Source: Nitrosospira sp. Is2 (GTDB lineage Bacteria > Pseudomonadota > Gammaproteobacteria > Burkholderiales > Nitrosomonadaceae). Taken from it: 64,000 bases of DNA. The position numbers and the translations under genes are program-made. Location of the stretch: positions 868,001 through 932,000 of the forward strand of contig NZ_CP137134.1 in the NCBI RefSeq assembly GCF_033095785.1. Direction: 5' to 3'. The notes below the pieces were generated by a model, which saw nothing but the letters and a program-made list of their open reading frames with translations, was not told where the DNA came from and ran no database searches. Every line of letters begins with the position of its first letter. The stretch's first letter is position 1. Positions 9,310-18,845 of the stretch are shown in pieces.

Positions 9310-9339
9310 ATTATCTATTCATATCGCACTTCTTGTCAA
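9310..9339 (-). promoter_or_regulatory. Sigma-70-type promoter for the OmpA-family gene
   Basis: On the minus strand, TTGACA (9339-9334) and GATAAT (9315-9310) are separated by 18 bases. This matches the consensus at 6/6 and 5/6 positions and would give a leader of about 130 nt before the ATG at 9175. Confidence 0.6.
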
Positions 9340-9493
9340 ATCATGTTGTTGCATACGGCATGAATAATCAGACGCTCGGGTGGCTTCAAAATAGGGGGCA
9401 TGCTAAAATGAGTGGTTTTACGTGTTGATACCCGCGGGCTGTATCCATTGCGGGATTCGAACCGTAAGACCCTGAATAGATGAATAGTAATTA

Positions 9494-12070
9494 ATGGATC
9501 AATTCGCGAAAGAAACACTGCCCATTAGCCTCGAAGAGGAGATGCGCCGCTCTTACCTTGATTACGCCATGAGCGTAATCGTGGGACGGGCATTACCGGA
9601 TGTGCGTGATGGCCTGAAGCCGGTCCACCGCCGGGTTCTCTTTGCCATGCATGAGCTCTCCAATGACTGGAACCGCCCCTATAAAAAATCGGCGCGTGTC
9701 GTCGGCGATGTCATCGGCAAATACCATCCGCATGGCGACACCGCCGTGTATGACACCATCGTGCGCATGGCGCAGCACTTTTCCCTGCGTTACATGCTGG
9801 TTGATGGCCAGGGCAACTTTGGTTCAGTGGATGGCGATAACGCCGCGGCGATGCGTTATACGGAAATCCGCATGTCGCGCATCGCGCACGAGCTATTGGC
9901 GGACCTGGACAAGGAAACGGTGGATTTCGGCCCGAACTACGATGGTTCGGAGAGGGAACCGCTCATTCTGCCCGCAAAAATCCCGAACCTGCTGATAAAT
10001 GGCTCCTCCGGCATTGCTGTCGGCATGGCCACCAATATTCCACCGCACAACCTTAATGAAATAATCGACGCCTGCCTCGCGCTGTTGAAAGATCCCCAGA
10101 TCGGCATCGAAGAACTGATCGAGATAGTCCCGGCGCCCGACTTTCCCACAGCGGGCATCATCTACGGTGTCGCCGGCGTGCAGGAAGGCTACCGCACTGG
10201 GCGGGGCCGTGTCGTCATGCGGGCACGTACTCACTTCGAGGATATGGATAAAGGCAGCCGCCAGAGCATTATCATCGACGAGCTGCCATATCAGGTAAAC
10301 AAGGCGAATCTGCTGATTCGTATCGGCGAGCTGGTGCGCGACAAAAGGATCGAAGGCATTTCCGATCTGCGCGACGAATCGGACAAGTCCGGCATGCGGG
10401 TCGTGATCGAGCTCAGGCGCGGCGAAGTGCCCGAAGTGGTGCTGAACAACCTGTATAAAGAAACGCAGATGCAGGACACCTTCGGCATGAATATGGTGGC
10501 CCTGCGGGATGGACAACCGCGCCTGCTGAATCTGAAGCAGATGCTGGATGCGTTCCTGCGACACCGACGCGAGGTGGTGACCCGGCGCTCTGCGTTCGAG
10601 CTGAAAAAAGCGCGTGAGCGCGGCCATCTGCTGGAAGGCCTGGCCGTGGCACTATCAAACGTGGATGAAGTGATCGCGCTGATCAAGGCGGCGCCCACGC
10701 CCGCGGTGGCGAAGGATGGGTTGATGTCGAAGGTGTGGCGCTCGGCGATGGTGGAGGACATGCTCGCCCGCGCTTCGGTCGATGTAAAGGCCTACCGGCC
10801 CGAGAACCTGGCGCCCGAATATGGTTTATCCGCCGATGGCTACCGCTTGTCCGATGCGCAAGCGCAGGCGATTCTGGAATTACGCCTGCAACGGCTGACA
10901 GGGCTGGAGCAGGACAAGATCGTCGGCGAGTACAAGGAAATCATGGAAAAGATTGCCGATCTTCTCGATATCCTTGCCAAACCGGAACGCATCACAGCCA
11001 TCATCACCGAAGAACTCGGGGCAATGAAGCAACAGTTTGGCGATAAACGCCGCAGTGAAATCGTCATCAGTACCCAGGACTTGAGCATGGAGGATCTGAT
11101 CGCGTCGGAAGATGTGGTCGTGACCCTCTCGCACAACGGGTATATGAAGTCGCAGCCGCTCGATGACTATCGGGCGCAGAAAAGAGGTGGACGCGGAAAG
11201 CAGGCCACCGGCACAAAAGAAGACGACTTCATCGATAACCTGTTCATCGCGAACACGCACGATTATATTTTGTGCTTTTCCAGCCGCGGAAGGGTTTACT
11301 GGATTAAGGTCTATACCGTGCCGCAGGGTGGCCGCGCCTCCCGCGGCAAGCCAATCGTCAATCTGGTGCAACTGGAACAAGGCGAAAAAATCAACGCCAT
11401 ACTTCCGGTAAAAGCGTTCGATGAAAATCGCTATATATTTATGGCTACCGCGTTCGGCACTGTCAAGAAAACACCGTTGTCGGAATTCTCGCGCCCCCGC
11501 GCCAGTGGCATCATAGCGGTGGGACTGGACGAGGATGACTACCTGATCGGGGTGGCGCTGACGGAAGGTAAGCACGACGTGATGCTGTTTTCCGATGCAG
11601 GCAAGGCAATCCGCTTCGATGAAAACGATGTGAGACCGATGGGACGCGGTGCCCGCGGCGTGCGCGGGATGAAACTTGGCAGGGGACAAAAGGTTATTTC
11701 CCTGCTGGTGGCGGAGAGCGAAGAACTGTCGGTCCTGACCGCGACGGAAAATGGATTTGGCAAGCGCACTCCCATTGGCGAATATACCCGCCACGGCCGC
11801 GACACGCAGGGGATGATCGCGATCAAGACCAATCAAAGAAATGGTAAGGTGGTCGCCGCGAAACTGGTCAGGGAAGACGATGAGATCATGCTCATCACAA
11901 CAGGAGGGGTGCTCATTCGCACTCGCGTCAATGAAGTCCGCGAGATGAACCGCGCCACCCAGGGAGTGATCCTGATCAATCTGGATGAGGGCGAGAGACT
12001 GGCCGGACTGGAGCGGGTGGTGGAGACCGAGGGGGTAAACGGGGATCTCATCCCCAGGGACGAACAGTAA
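9494..12070 (+). CDS. gyrA: DNA gyrase subunit A
   Basis: The 858-residue protein matches GyrA throughout. The catalytic Tyr122 lies in AAMRYTEIRMS, the quinolone region KYHPHGDTAVYD has Thr83 and Asp87 in E. coli numbering, and the GyrA box appears as QKRGGRG near residue 560, followed by the six-bladed C-terminal domain. It pairs with GyrB to introduce negative supercoils using ATP. Thr at 83 instead of the E. coli Ser is native in several bacteria and need not mean acquired resistance. serC follows 38 bases later, starting a long co-directional run. Confidence 0.98.
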   Translation: MDQFAKETLPISLEEEMRRSYLDYAMSVIVGRALPDVRDGLKPVHRRVLFAMHELSNDWNRPYKKSARVVGDVIGKYHPHGDTAVYDTIVRMAQHFSLRYMLVDGQGNFGSVDGDNAAAMRYTEIRMSRIAHELLADLDKETVDFGPNYDGSEREPLILPAKIPNLLINGSSGIAVGMATNIPPHNLNEIIDACLALLKDPQIGIEELIEIVPAPDFPTAGIIYGVAGVQEGYRTGRGRVVMRARTHFEDMDKGSRQSIIIDELPYQVNKANLLIRIGELVRDKRIEGISDLRDESDKSGMRVVIELRRGEVPEVVLNNLYKETQMQDTFGMNMVALRDGQPRLLNLKQMLDAFLRHRREVVTRRSAFELKKARERGHLLEGLAVALSNVDEVIALIKAAPTPAVAKDGLMSKVWRSAMVEDMLARASVDVKAYRPENLAPEYGLSADGYRLSDAQAQAILELRLQRLTGLEQDKIVGEYKEIMEKIADLLDILAKPERITAIITEELGAMKQQFGDKRRSEIVISTQDLSMEDLIASEDVVVTLSHNGYMKSQPLDDYRAQKRGGRGKQATGTKEDDFIDNLFIANTHDYILCFSSRGRVYWIKVYTVPQGGRASRGKPIVNLVQLEQGEKINAILPVKAFDENRYIFMATAFGTVKKTPLSEFSRPRASGIIAVGLDEDDYLIGVALTEGKHDVMLFSDAGKAIRFDENDVRPMGRGARGVRGMKLGRGQKVISLLVAESEELSVLTATENGFGKRTPIGEYTRHGRDTQGMIAIKTNQRNGKVVAAKLVREDDEIMLITTGGVLIRTRVNEVREMNRATQGVILINLDEGERLAGLERVVETEGVNGDLIPRDEQ

Positions 12071-12108
12071 GGCAGTTCGTTGGCTAACCGTTGCATCGAG
12101 GAATTCAA

Positions 12109-13203
12109 ATGGAGCATATATATAACTTCAGCGCAGGCCCGGCAGTCCTCCCGGCGGAAGTTCTGCGCCAGGCCCGCGATGAGATACTCGATTGGCACGA
12201 TAGCGGCATGTCAGTGATGGAGATGAGCCATCGCGGCAAGGAATTCATGTCGATCGCGGCAAAGACCGAGGCGGACCTGCGAGAGTTGGCGGGCATTCCC
12301 GACAACTATAAGGTCCTGTTCCTTTCCGGGGGTGCTTCCAGCCAGTTTGCCATGGCGCCTATGAATCTGTTGCGCGGAAAGAAAAGCGCCAACTACGTCA
12401 ATACCGGGGAGTGGTCAAAAAAAGCCATCAAGGAAGCGAAAAAGTATTGCGCAGTCAATGTGGCCGCGTCGTCCGAGGACAAGAACTACACTTACGCTCC
12501 GCCCCAGGATGTATGGAATGTTGACCCTGAGGCTGCTTATCTTCATTACACGCCCAACGAAACGATAGGTGGTGTCGAGTACAACTGGGTTCCCGATTTG
12601 ACGCGCTATGGTACAGATATGCCGCTGGTCGCGGACATGTCCTCCAGCTTCATGTCGCGTCCACTGGACGTTTCCCGATTCGGGGTGATTTATGCCGGGG
12701 CGCAAAAAAATGTCGGACCCGCGGGATTATGTGTTGTCATCGTGCGCGAGGACTTGCTTGGTACGACTGTCCCGGGGACCCCAACCATGTTCGACTACAA
12801 GATTCATGCGGACAACGATTCGATGTACAACACCCCGCCGACATACCCGATGTACATCACCGGACTAGTGCTTGAGTGGCTGAAGAAAAATGGCGGACTG
12901 GAAGCGATGGAAAAAATAAACGTCGCCAAAGCCAATCTGCTGTATAACTTTCTGGATACGACCGATTTCTACCACTGCCCCGTGGCCAAGCCGGACCGCT
13001 CCCGCATGAACGTGCCTTTTACGTTAAAGGATACCTCGCTGGATGAGGAGTTTCTGAAACAGGCTGCCGCCCGTGGACTGATACAATTGAAGGGGCATCG
13101 TTCGGTCGGGGGGATGCGCGCCTCCATCTATAACGCGATGCCGCTTGAGGGAGTAAAGGTTCTGGTGGAATTCATGAAGGAATTTGCGGACAGTCATGCC
13201 TGA
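12109..13203 (+). CDS. serC: Phosphoserine aminotransferase
   Basis: The 364-residue PLP enzyme starts MEHIYNFSAGPAVLP after a GAGGAATTC ribosome site; an in-frame ATG 18 bases upstream lacks one. The PLP lysine lies in YAGAQKNVGPAG near residue 198. It converts 3-phosphohydroxypyruvate to phosphoserine and also serves pyridoxine synthesis. It overlaps the start of the phosphoglycerate dehydrogenase gene, the enzyme of the preceding step, so both are likely co-translated. Confidence 0.97.
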   Translation: MEHIYNFSAGPAVLPAEVLRQARDEILDWHDSGMSVMEMSHRGKEFMSIAAKTEADLRELAGIPDNYKVLFLSGGASSQFAMAPMNLLRGKKSANYVNTGEWSKKAIKEAKKYCAVNVAASSEDKNYTYAPPQDVWNVDPEAAYLHYTPNETIGGVEYNWVPDLTRYGTDMPLVADMSSSFMSRPLDVSRFGVIYAGAQKNVGPAGLCVVIVREDLLGTTVPGTPTMFDYKIHADNDSMYNTPPTYPMYITGLVLEWLKKNGGLEAMEKINVAKANLLYNFLDTTDFYHCPVAKPDRSRMNVPFTLKDTSLDEEFLKQAAARGLIQLKGHRSVGGMRASIYNAMPLEGVKVLVEFMKEFADSHA

Positions 13204-14395
13204 GCGCGCCCATAAAATTTTTCGCATACTTACGCTCAACCAGATCTCGACGTTGGGTCTCAAGCTTTTTGACGCCAGCCATTATGTAGTCGGCAATGAC
13301 ATGACCGAGCCGGATGCGATCCTCGTGCGTTCGCACAACATGCTGCAGATGGATATTCCACCGAGCGTAAAAGCAATTGGCCGCGCCGGTGCCGGGACCA
13401 ATAATGTGCCGGTAAAGGAGATGAATCTTCGCGGCGTCGCGGTTTTCAACGCGCCGGGTGCGAACGCGAACGCTGTGAAGGAACTCGTGCTCGCCGGTCT
13501 GCTGATGGCCTCGCGTAATCTCGTTCCCGCTATCCACTTTGCTGAAGGCTTGCAAGGTGATAACACCACCCTGCACAACCGGGCGGAAGAGGGCAAGAAG
13601 CAATTCGCCGGAATCGAATTGCCCGGACGCACGCTCGGTATTATCGGCCTGGGCGCGGTCGGGCGACTGGTGGCGGTAGCGGCCATACGCCTCGGGATGA
13701 AAGTGATGGGTTACGATCCCAATATCACCGTGGATGCCGCGTGGAACCTGCCCTCCGAAGTCAAGCGCGCGGAAAGCCTGGAAGACCTGGTGCGCAATAG
13801 CGAATTCATAACGTTGCACGTGCCGCTGCTTGACGCAACGCATCACCTGATTAACCACAGACTCGTGCAGACCATGAAGAATGGCACGATTCTGCTTAAT
13901 TTCTCCCGCGATGGCATCGTGGACGAGAACGCGGTCCTGGAAGGAATCGAACTGGGGAAAATAAGGTATTACGTTTGCGATTTTCCCAGCCAGTTGTTTC
14001 AGCATCACCCAAAAGTCATCACCCTGCCGCACCTCGGCGCATCCACCCTCGAGGCGGAAGAGAATTGCGCGGTAATGGTCGTTAACCAGATGATCGATTA
14101 TCTGGAAAATGGCAACATCACCAACGCAGTCAACTTTCCCAACATCACCATGGAAAGGGAATCCCCCTACCGGCTGGCCGTCGCCAATGCCAACGTGCCT
14201 AACATGGTCGGCCAGATCTCCACCAGCATGGCCAATGCGGGGCTTAATATCCATAACATGGGCAATAAATCCCGAGGGGAGATGGCTTACACGCTGGTTG
14301 ATGTCGATAGCCCGGTTCCGCAAACAACGATAGACGAGATGGCGGCAATACGCGGCGTATTGATGGCGCGCTACTTGCCGGTATTGGCTGAATAG
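13196..14395 (+). CDS. serA: D-3-phosphoglycerate dehydrogenase with ACT domain
   Basis: From ATG at 13196 the product is 399 residues; an ATG 12 bases earlier is possible. The N-terminal substrate domain has GRAGAGTNN, followed by a Rossmann domain with LGIIGLGAVGRLV, the SRDGIVDE catalytic Glu region, the LPHLGAST His segment, and a C-terminal ACT-type domain near 330-399. It oxidises 3-phosphoglycerate with NAD at the first step of serine synthesis, and the ACT domain suggests serine feedback. It overlaps the serC stop by a few bases. Another D-2-hydroxyacid dehydrogenase is conceivable, but the serC coupling argues for SerA. Confidence 0.93.
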   Translation: MPERAHKIFRILTLNQISTLGLKLFDASHYVVGNDMTEPDAILVRSHNMLQMDIPPSVKAIGRAGAGTNNVPVKEMNLRGVAVFNAPGANANAVKELVLAGLLMASRNLVPAIHFAEGLQGDNTTLHNRAEEGKKQFAGIELPGRTLGIIGLGAVGRLVAVAAIRLGMKVMGYDPNITVDAAWNLPSEVKRAESLEDLVRNSEFITLHVPLLDATHHLINHRLVQTMKNGTILLNFSRDGIVDENAVLEGIELGKIRYYVCDFPSQLFQHHPKVITLPHLGASTLEAEENCAVMVVNQMIDYLENGNITNAVNFPNITMERESPYRLAVANANVPNMVGQISTSMANAGLNIHNMGNKSRGEMAYTLVDVDSPVPQTTIDEMAAIRGVLMARYLPVLAE

Positions 14396-14431
14396 TCTTA
14401 GGCAATCGAGGCAAGATAGAAGTTCATCCCG

Positions 14432-15514
14432 ATGACCGGCCAACTCAAACATCTGCGCGACAAGATAGACTCGATCGACAGTGAGCTGCTCAAGCTTCTG
14501 AGTGCGCGGGCCGATCTTGCCCGTGAGATCGGACAGGTCAAGAACGGCATTGCGTATCGTCCGGAACGGGAGGCACAGGTACTGGCGCGGCTGTGCGAGT
14601 TGAACCCGGGGCCGCTGGCAAATGAGCATGTCGTGCGGCTGTTCACCGAGATCATGTCGCTGTGCCGCTCCCTGGAGGAACCGTTGACGGTCGCCTATCT
14701 TGGCCCGGAAGGAACCTTTTCCGAAGAGGCCGCACTGAAGCGCTTCGGCAGCGTCGTAACGACTCTGGCCTGCAACTCGATAGATGAGGTTTTCCGAAAA
14801 GTGGAGGCCGGCAAGGCCAGCTATGGGGTCGTGCCGGTTGAGAATTCGACTGAAGGCGCAGTAGGAAGGTCGCTCGATCTGCTGTTGCAAACGCCGTTGA
14901 AGGTCTGCGGCGAAATCGTATTGCCCATACATCAGCAGCTGCTTGCGCGACACCTCGATCTGACACGCATCAAGAAAATTTATTCTCATCCCCAGTCGTT
15001 CGCCCAGTGCCATGAGTGGCTTAACGTTAATCTGCCGCATTTGACGGGATCGGCCCGTATCAACGCCGCGAGCAATGCGGATGCAGCTCGGTTGGCCGCG
15101 CAGGAGGAAAATGCAGCGGCGGTAGCGGGCAGAAAAGCAGCGGAAGTATTCGGACTGACCATCTGTGCCGAGAATATCGAAGATGATCCTAACAATACCA
15201 CGCGTTTTCTGGTCATCGGTGGGCAGGAGGTCGCGGCTTCAGGCAGGGATAAGACATCACTGGTCATGTCGACCAGAAACCGTCCTGGCGCAATACACCA
15301 ATTACTGGGGCCGTTCGCGGAACATGGCGTGAGCATGAGCCGCCTGGAATCCCGCCCCTCCCGTGCAGGCTTATGGGAGTATGTTTTTTTTGTTGATGTT
15401 GACGGCCATCAGCAGGACCCGAAAGTTACGCAGGCGTTGCAGCAATTGCGGGAAAAAGCGGCGTTTCTGAAGGTGCTAGGCTCATACCCGCGCGGTTCAA
15501 CTGCGGACCGATGA
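14432..15514 (+). CDS. pheA: Chorismate mutase / prephenate dehydratase (P-protein)
   Basis: The 360-residue bifunctional enzyme has an AroQ-type chorismate mutase at residues 1-90 (LRDKIDSIDSELLKLLSARA), prephenate dehydratase at about 95-275 (VAYLGPEGTFSEEAALKRFG and NNTTRF), and a C-terminal ACT domain with the phenylalanine-binding ESRPSR motif. It leads chorismate to phenylpyruvate, with feedback by phenylalanine expected. hisC, whose product can transaminate aromatic keto acids in some bacteria, follows 70 bases later. Confidence 0.97.
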   Translation: MTGQLKHLRDKIDSIDSELLKLLSARADLAREIGQVKNGIAYRPEREAQVLARLCELNPGPLANEHVVRLFTEIMSLCRSLEEPLTVAYLGPEGTFSEEAALKRFGSVVTTLACNSIDEVFRKVEAGKASYGVVPVENSTEGAVGRSLDLLLQTPLKVCGEIVLPIHQQLLARHLDLTRIKKIYSHPQSFAQCHEWLNVNLPHLTGSARINAASNADAARLAAQEENAAAVAGRKAAEVFGLTICAENIEDDPNNTTRFLVIGGQEVAASGRDKTSLVMSTRNRPGAIHQLLGPFAEHGVSMSRLESRPSRAGLWEYVFFVDVDGHQQDPKVTQALQQLREKAAFLKVLGSYPRGSTADR

Positions 15515-15584
15515 GGTTTTTCCGCTCTATCAAACATACCAGACCAGGCTCTTCTAATAACTCTGCATTCATGGACCAGACGTT

Positions 15585-16754
15585 ATGAATCTTTGCGACC
15601 TCGCTCCCGAGTATATCCGTAGTATCAGCCCGTATCAGCCTGGCAAACCCATTTCAGAGCTGGCCCGCGAGATGGGTATGGATGAACGATCCATTATCAA
15701 GCTCGCCTCAAACGAGAATCCGTTGGGGACAAGCCCGATGGCGCGTGAGGCGATGAGCAAGGCGCTCGCCGACGTCGCGCTTTATCCGGATGGCAGCGGC
15801 TTTGAGTTGAAAGCGGCGCTGTCACAACGTTACGGCGTGTCCAGCGAACAGATTGTGTTGGGTAATGGTTCGAACGATGTTCTTGAACTGGCTGCCCGGG
15901 TATTCCTTAAACCGGGCGGATCAGCGGTTTACTCGCAACATGCGTTTGCGGTCTACCCGCTTGTGACCCAGGCAGTCGGTGCTACCGGCCTATCGGTGCG
16001 CGCGTATAACTATGGCCATGATCTTGATGCCATGCTGGACGCAGTCACGCCCGAAACCCGCATGGTTTTTATTGCCAATCCCAATAATCCAACCGGCACG
16101 CTGCTCCCTGCTGCCGAAGTATTGCGCTTTCTGGAGCGCGTCTCGTCCGATGTGCTGGTGGTGCTGGACGAGGCGTATAACGAATATTTGCCGACCGACA
16201 TCAAGGCCGACAGCATCTCGTGGCTGAAACGCTTTCCCAACTTGCTGATCACGCGCACCTTTTCCAAGGCGTACGGTATGGCTGGGGTACGCGTAGGCTT
16301 CGGGCTGGCGCATCCCGACGTTAGTGGTTTGATGAACCGCGTACGTCAGCCATTCAATGTAAACAGCATCGGGTTGGCTGGCGCCGTGGCCGCGCTGGAG
16401 GACGTGGAATTCGTGAAACGCTCCTACGCGCTGAACCAGGCAGGGATGCTACAAATCACCACCGGGTTGCGGCAACTCGGCATTGAATACATACCATCCT
16501 ACGGCAATTTTTTGAGCTTTCGCGTGCGCGGAAACGTGAAAGTGGTCAATGAAAGTCTCCTGAGGCAGGGGGTCATTGTACGTCCCATCGGAGTGTATGA
16601 AATGCCTGAGCATCTGCGGGTCACGGTCGGGCTCGAATCGGAAAACCAGAAATTCCTCAAGTCACTGGAGGTAGCACTCGATATGGCAAACGCGGCAGAA
16701 AAAAAAGCAGACCCACAGATGGCTCACGAAATAGCGACAGGAGAATCCGCTTGA
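15585..16754 (+). CDS. hisC: Histidinol-phosphate / aromatic aminotransferase
   Basis: The 389-residue class I/II PLP aminotransferase carries the PLP lysine in RTFSKAYGMAGVRVG and the NPNNPTGT motif. The sequence type is HisC, which transaminates imidazole acetol phosphate. Its place inside an aromatic operon, rather than in a his cluster, suggests it may also make phenylalanine or tyrosine from keto acids. Its TGA stop overlaps the TTG start of the next gene by 3 bases, showing tight coupling. Confidence 0.92.
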   Translation: MNLCDLAPEYIRSISPYQPGKPISELAREMGMDERSIIKLASNENPLGTSPMAREAMSKALADVALYPDGSGFELKAALSQRYGVSSEQIVLGNGSNDVLELAARVFLKPGGSAVYSQHAFAVYPLVTQAVGATGLSVRAYNYGHDLDAMLDAVTPETRMVFIANPNNPTGTLLPAAEVLRFLERVSSDVLVVLDEAYNEYLPTDIKADSISWLKRFPNLLITRTFSKAYGMAGVRVGFGLAHPDVSGLMNRVRQPFNVNSIGLAGAVAALEDVEFVKRSYALNQAGMLQITTGLRQLGIEYIPSYGNFLSFRVRGNVKVVNESLLRQGVIVRPIGVYEMPEHLRVTVGLESENQKFLKSLEVALDMANAAEKKADPQMAHEIATGESA

Positions 16755-17767
16755 TCATCATCATGAATAGTGGCGCCACCGATGAGCAAATCGAAACGGT
16801 GGTGGCAAAGATTCGCAGTTTCGACCTTGATGCGAATGTTTCACGCGGCACCGAGCGTACGGTGATTGGCGCCATCGGCGACGAGCGCAGGCTTGATCCT
16901 GAGATGTTCGATTCGCTGAGCGGCGTCGAATATTCGATGCACATCGTAAAGCAATACAAAATTGTCTCGCGCGAGTCGCACAAGGACGACTCCATAATAG
17001 ATGTGGGCGGAATACCGATCGGGGGGAATCAGGTGCAGGTGATAGGCGGACCCTGCTCGGTCGAAACTCAGGACCAGATGGATTTAGCGGCACAGCACGT
17101 TGCGTCAGCCGGCTGTCAATTGATGCGTGGCGGCGCATTTAAGCCCCGCACCAGTCCTTACACCTTTCAGGGGAAAGGCGAAGAGGGGTTGAAACTTTTC
17201 CGCAACGCAGCGGATAAGTATAGTCTGCGCATTGTTACTGAGCTGATGGACGCCCGCATGCTCGACACGTTTCTCAAGTATGACGTGGATGTGATCCAGA
17301 TAGGCACGCGCAGTATGCAGAATTTCGAGCTACTGAAAGAAGTTGGACGAGTTAATAAACCGGTGATACTCAAGCGCGGCATGTCGGCCACCGTTTCCGA
17401 GTGGCTTATGGCAGCGGAATACATTGCTGCTGGCGGCAATCACAACATCATTTTCTGCGAGCGCGGCATACGTACCTTTGAAACTTCCTACCGCAACGTC
17501 ATGGATGTTACTTGCATTCCTGTGCTGAAAAGGGAAACCCATTTGCCCGTCATCGTGGACCCTTCTCACGCTGGCGGCAAAACATGGATGGTGCCTGCGC
17601 TGGCGCGGGCGGCGATTGCGGCGGGAGCGGATGGGTTGCTGGTAGAGATGCACCCAAACCCCTGCGAAGCATGGTGCGACGCGGATCAGGCGCTGAACCC
17701 CGAGGAATTTCATGCGCTGATGGGATCGCTTAGAGGAATCGCTAACGTAATCGGACGGAGTCTGTAA
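16751..17767 (+). CDS. aroF: 3-deoxy-7-phosphoheptulonate (DAHP) synthase, type I-beta
   Basis: The 338-residue protein begins with TTG at 16751; the alignment with the Thermotoga enzyme, which starts MIVVLKPGS, supports this start. An N-terminal ferredoxin-like regulatory domain (residues 1-75) is followed by the barrel with GGPCSVE, RGGAFKPRTSPY, LKRGMSATVSEWL, ERGIRTFE and DPSHAGGK. It condenses PEP and erythrose 4-phosphate in the first step of the shikimate route. The N-terminal domain usually confers feedback inhibition in this subtype. It overlaps the end of hisC. Confidence 0.95.
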   Translation: MIIIMNSGATDEQIETVVAKIRSFDLDANVSRGTERTVIGAIGDERRLDPEMFDSLSGVEYSMHIVKQYKIVSRESHKDDSIIDVGGIPIGGNQVQVIGGPCSVETQDQMDLAAQHVASAGCQLMRGGAFKPRTSPYTFQGKGEEGLKLFRNAADKYSLRIVTELMDARMLDTFLKYDVDVIQIGTRSMQNFELLKEVGRVNKPVILKRGMSATVSEWLMAAEYIAAGGNHNIIFCERGIRTFETSYRNVMDVTCIPVLKRETHLPVIVDPSHAGGKTWMVPALARAAIAAGADGLLVEMHPNPCEAWCDADQALNPEEFHALMGSLRGIANVIGRSL

Positions 17768-17841
17768 TTGTCGAACCTCCGAATCATCCCACTGGGCCTT
17801 TCGGAGATTTATCTGGTATCAACCGCGGTACCGGTCAGCCA

Positions 17842-18765
17842 ATGACGGATGTCGTCGTAATCAACAAGCTGGTGATTATCGGCGTTGGCCTGATCGGCGG
17901 CTCATTTGCACTGGCGCTACGCAAGGCCGATCTGGTGACCCATGTCACCGGTGTGGGACGAAGCCGGTCAAACATGGAACGCGCGCGCGACCTTGGCGCA
18001 ATAGACGAAATCGCCCGCGACCTTCCATCGGCATTGAGAGACGCCGAGTTGGTATTCCTTGCCGTCCCGGTTCGTCAGACCGGCGAAATTATGGCCCAGA
18101 TATCCCCTTATCTCGGATTAGACACCATCGTTACCGATGCCGGCAGCACCAAGCAGAACGTAGTTGAGGCGGCACGGACTCATCTGGCCGAGCATCTGCG
18201 AAATTTCGTACCGGGACACCCCGTTGCAGGGGCGGAACTTAGCGGCGCGGGCGCGGCCAACCCAAACTTGTTCCGCGACAAAAACCTGGTATTGACGCCT
18301 ATACAAGAAACCAGCGTCGAGGCACTCCAGCGAGTGACCCAACTATGGCAAGCCTGTGGTGCCCAGGTCTCTCAAATGAGCGCCAAAAGGCACGATGAAA
18401 TACTTGCGGCGGTGAGCCATCTGCCCCATGTGCTGTCTTTCGCGCTCATGCATTATGTTAGCTCCGGAAACGGGCTTGAGGCAGACGACCAGATTCTCAC
18501 TGATGACATGATTCGGCCGAGCGAATTACTTCGCTTCGCAGGCAGCGGCTTTCGCGATTTTACCCGTATTGCGGGAAGCTCCCCCGAGATGTGGCGGGAT
18601 ATATGCCTCGGCAACCGGGAAGTGCTCTCGAGACAAATTGATGCGTATCAGGATGAACTGGCCGCCTTGCGCGAAATGCTGGTTCGCGGCGACGGAGATG
18701 GGCTCGAAAGCATTTTCGCCAATGCGCGCGAAGCTCGGCGCCAATGGTTGAAAGAAACGCCTTGA
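17842..18765 (+). CDS. tyrA: Prephenate / arogenate dehydrogenase
   Basis: The 307-residue NAD(P)-dependent enzyme has an N-terminal Rossmann motif VIIGVGLIGGSFALALRK, the catalytic His segment PGHPVAGAELSGAG, and a helical C-terminal dimerisation domain with SHLPHVLSFAL. It makes 4-hydroxyphenylpyruvate or tyrosine. It ends the aromatic run here; aroA, cmk and rpsA, which often follow in beta-proteobacteria, are absent and an unrelated gene on the other strand comes next. Confidence 0.95.
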   Translation: MTDVVVINKLVIIGVGLIGGSFALALRKADLVTHVTGVGRSRSNMERARDLGAIDEIARDLPSALRDAELVFLAVPVRQTGEIMAQISPYLGLDTIVTDAGSTKQNVVEAARTHLAEHLRNFVPGHPVAGAELSGAGAANPNLFRDKNLVLTPIQETSVEALQRVTQLWQACGAQVSQMSAKRHDEILAAVSHLPHVLSFALMHYVSSGNGLEADDQILTDDMIRPSELLRFAGSGFRDFTRIAGSSPEMWRDICLGNREVLSRQIDAYQDELAALREMLVRGDGDGLESIFANAREARRQWLKETP

Positions 18766-18845
18766 GCCTGGTAGGGAGCGATGAACGACGGTCGCGCAGG
18801 CTTCCGAACAATGCCCCGTTTATTAGATAGATGGCTGAATTTGCT

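Noticed and set aside
9750..9790. Thr83 in GyrA as a quinolone-resistance mutation
   Set aside because: Thr at this position is native in several bacteria, so the sequence alone does not show acquired resistance.
10880..11836. 318-codon minus-strand frame inside gyrA
   Set aside because: It is the antisense shadow of gyrA without ribosome site or family.
13172..15040. 622-codon minus-strand frame
   Set aside because: It is antisense to the serA and pheA genes, which are unmistakable, and has no domain.
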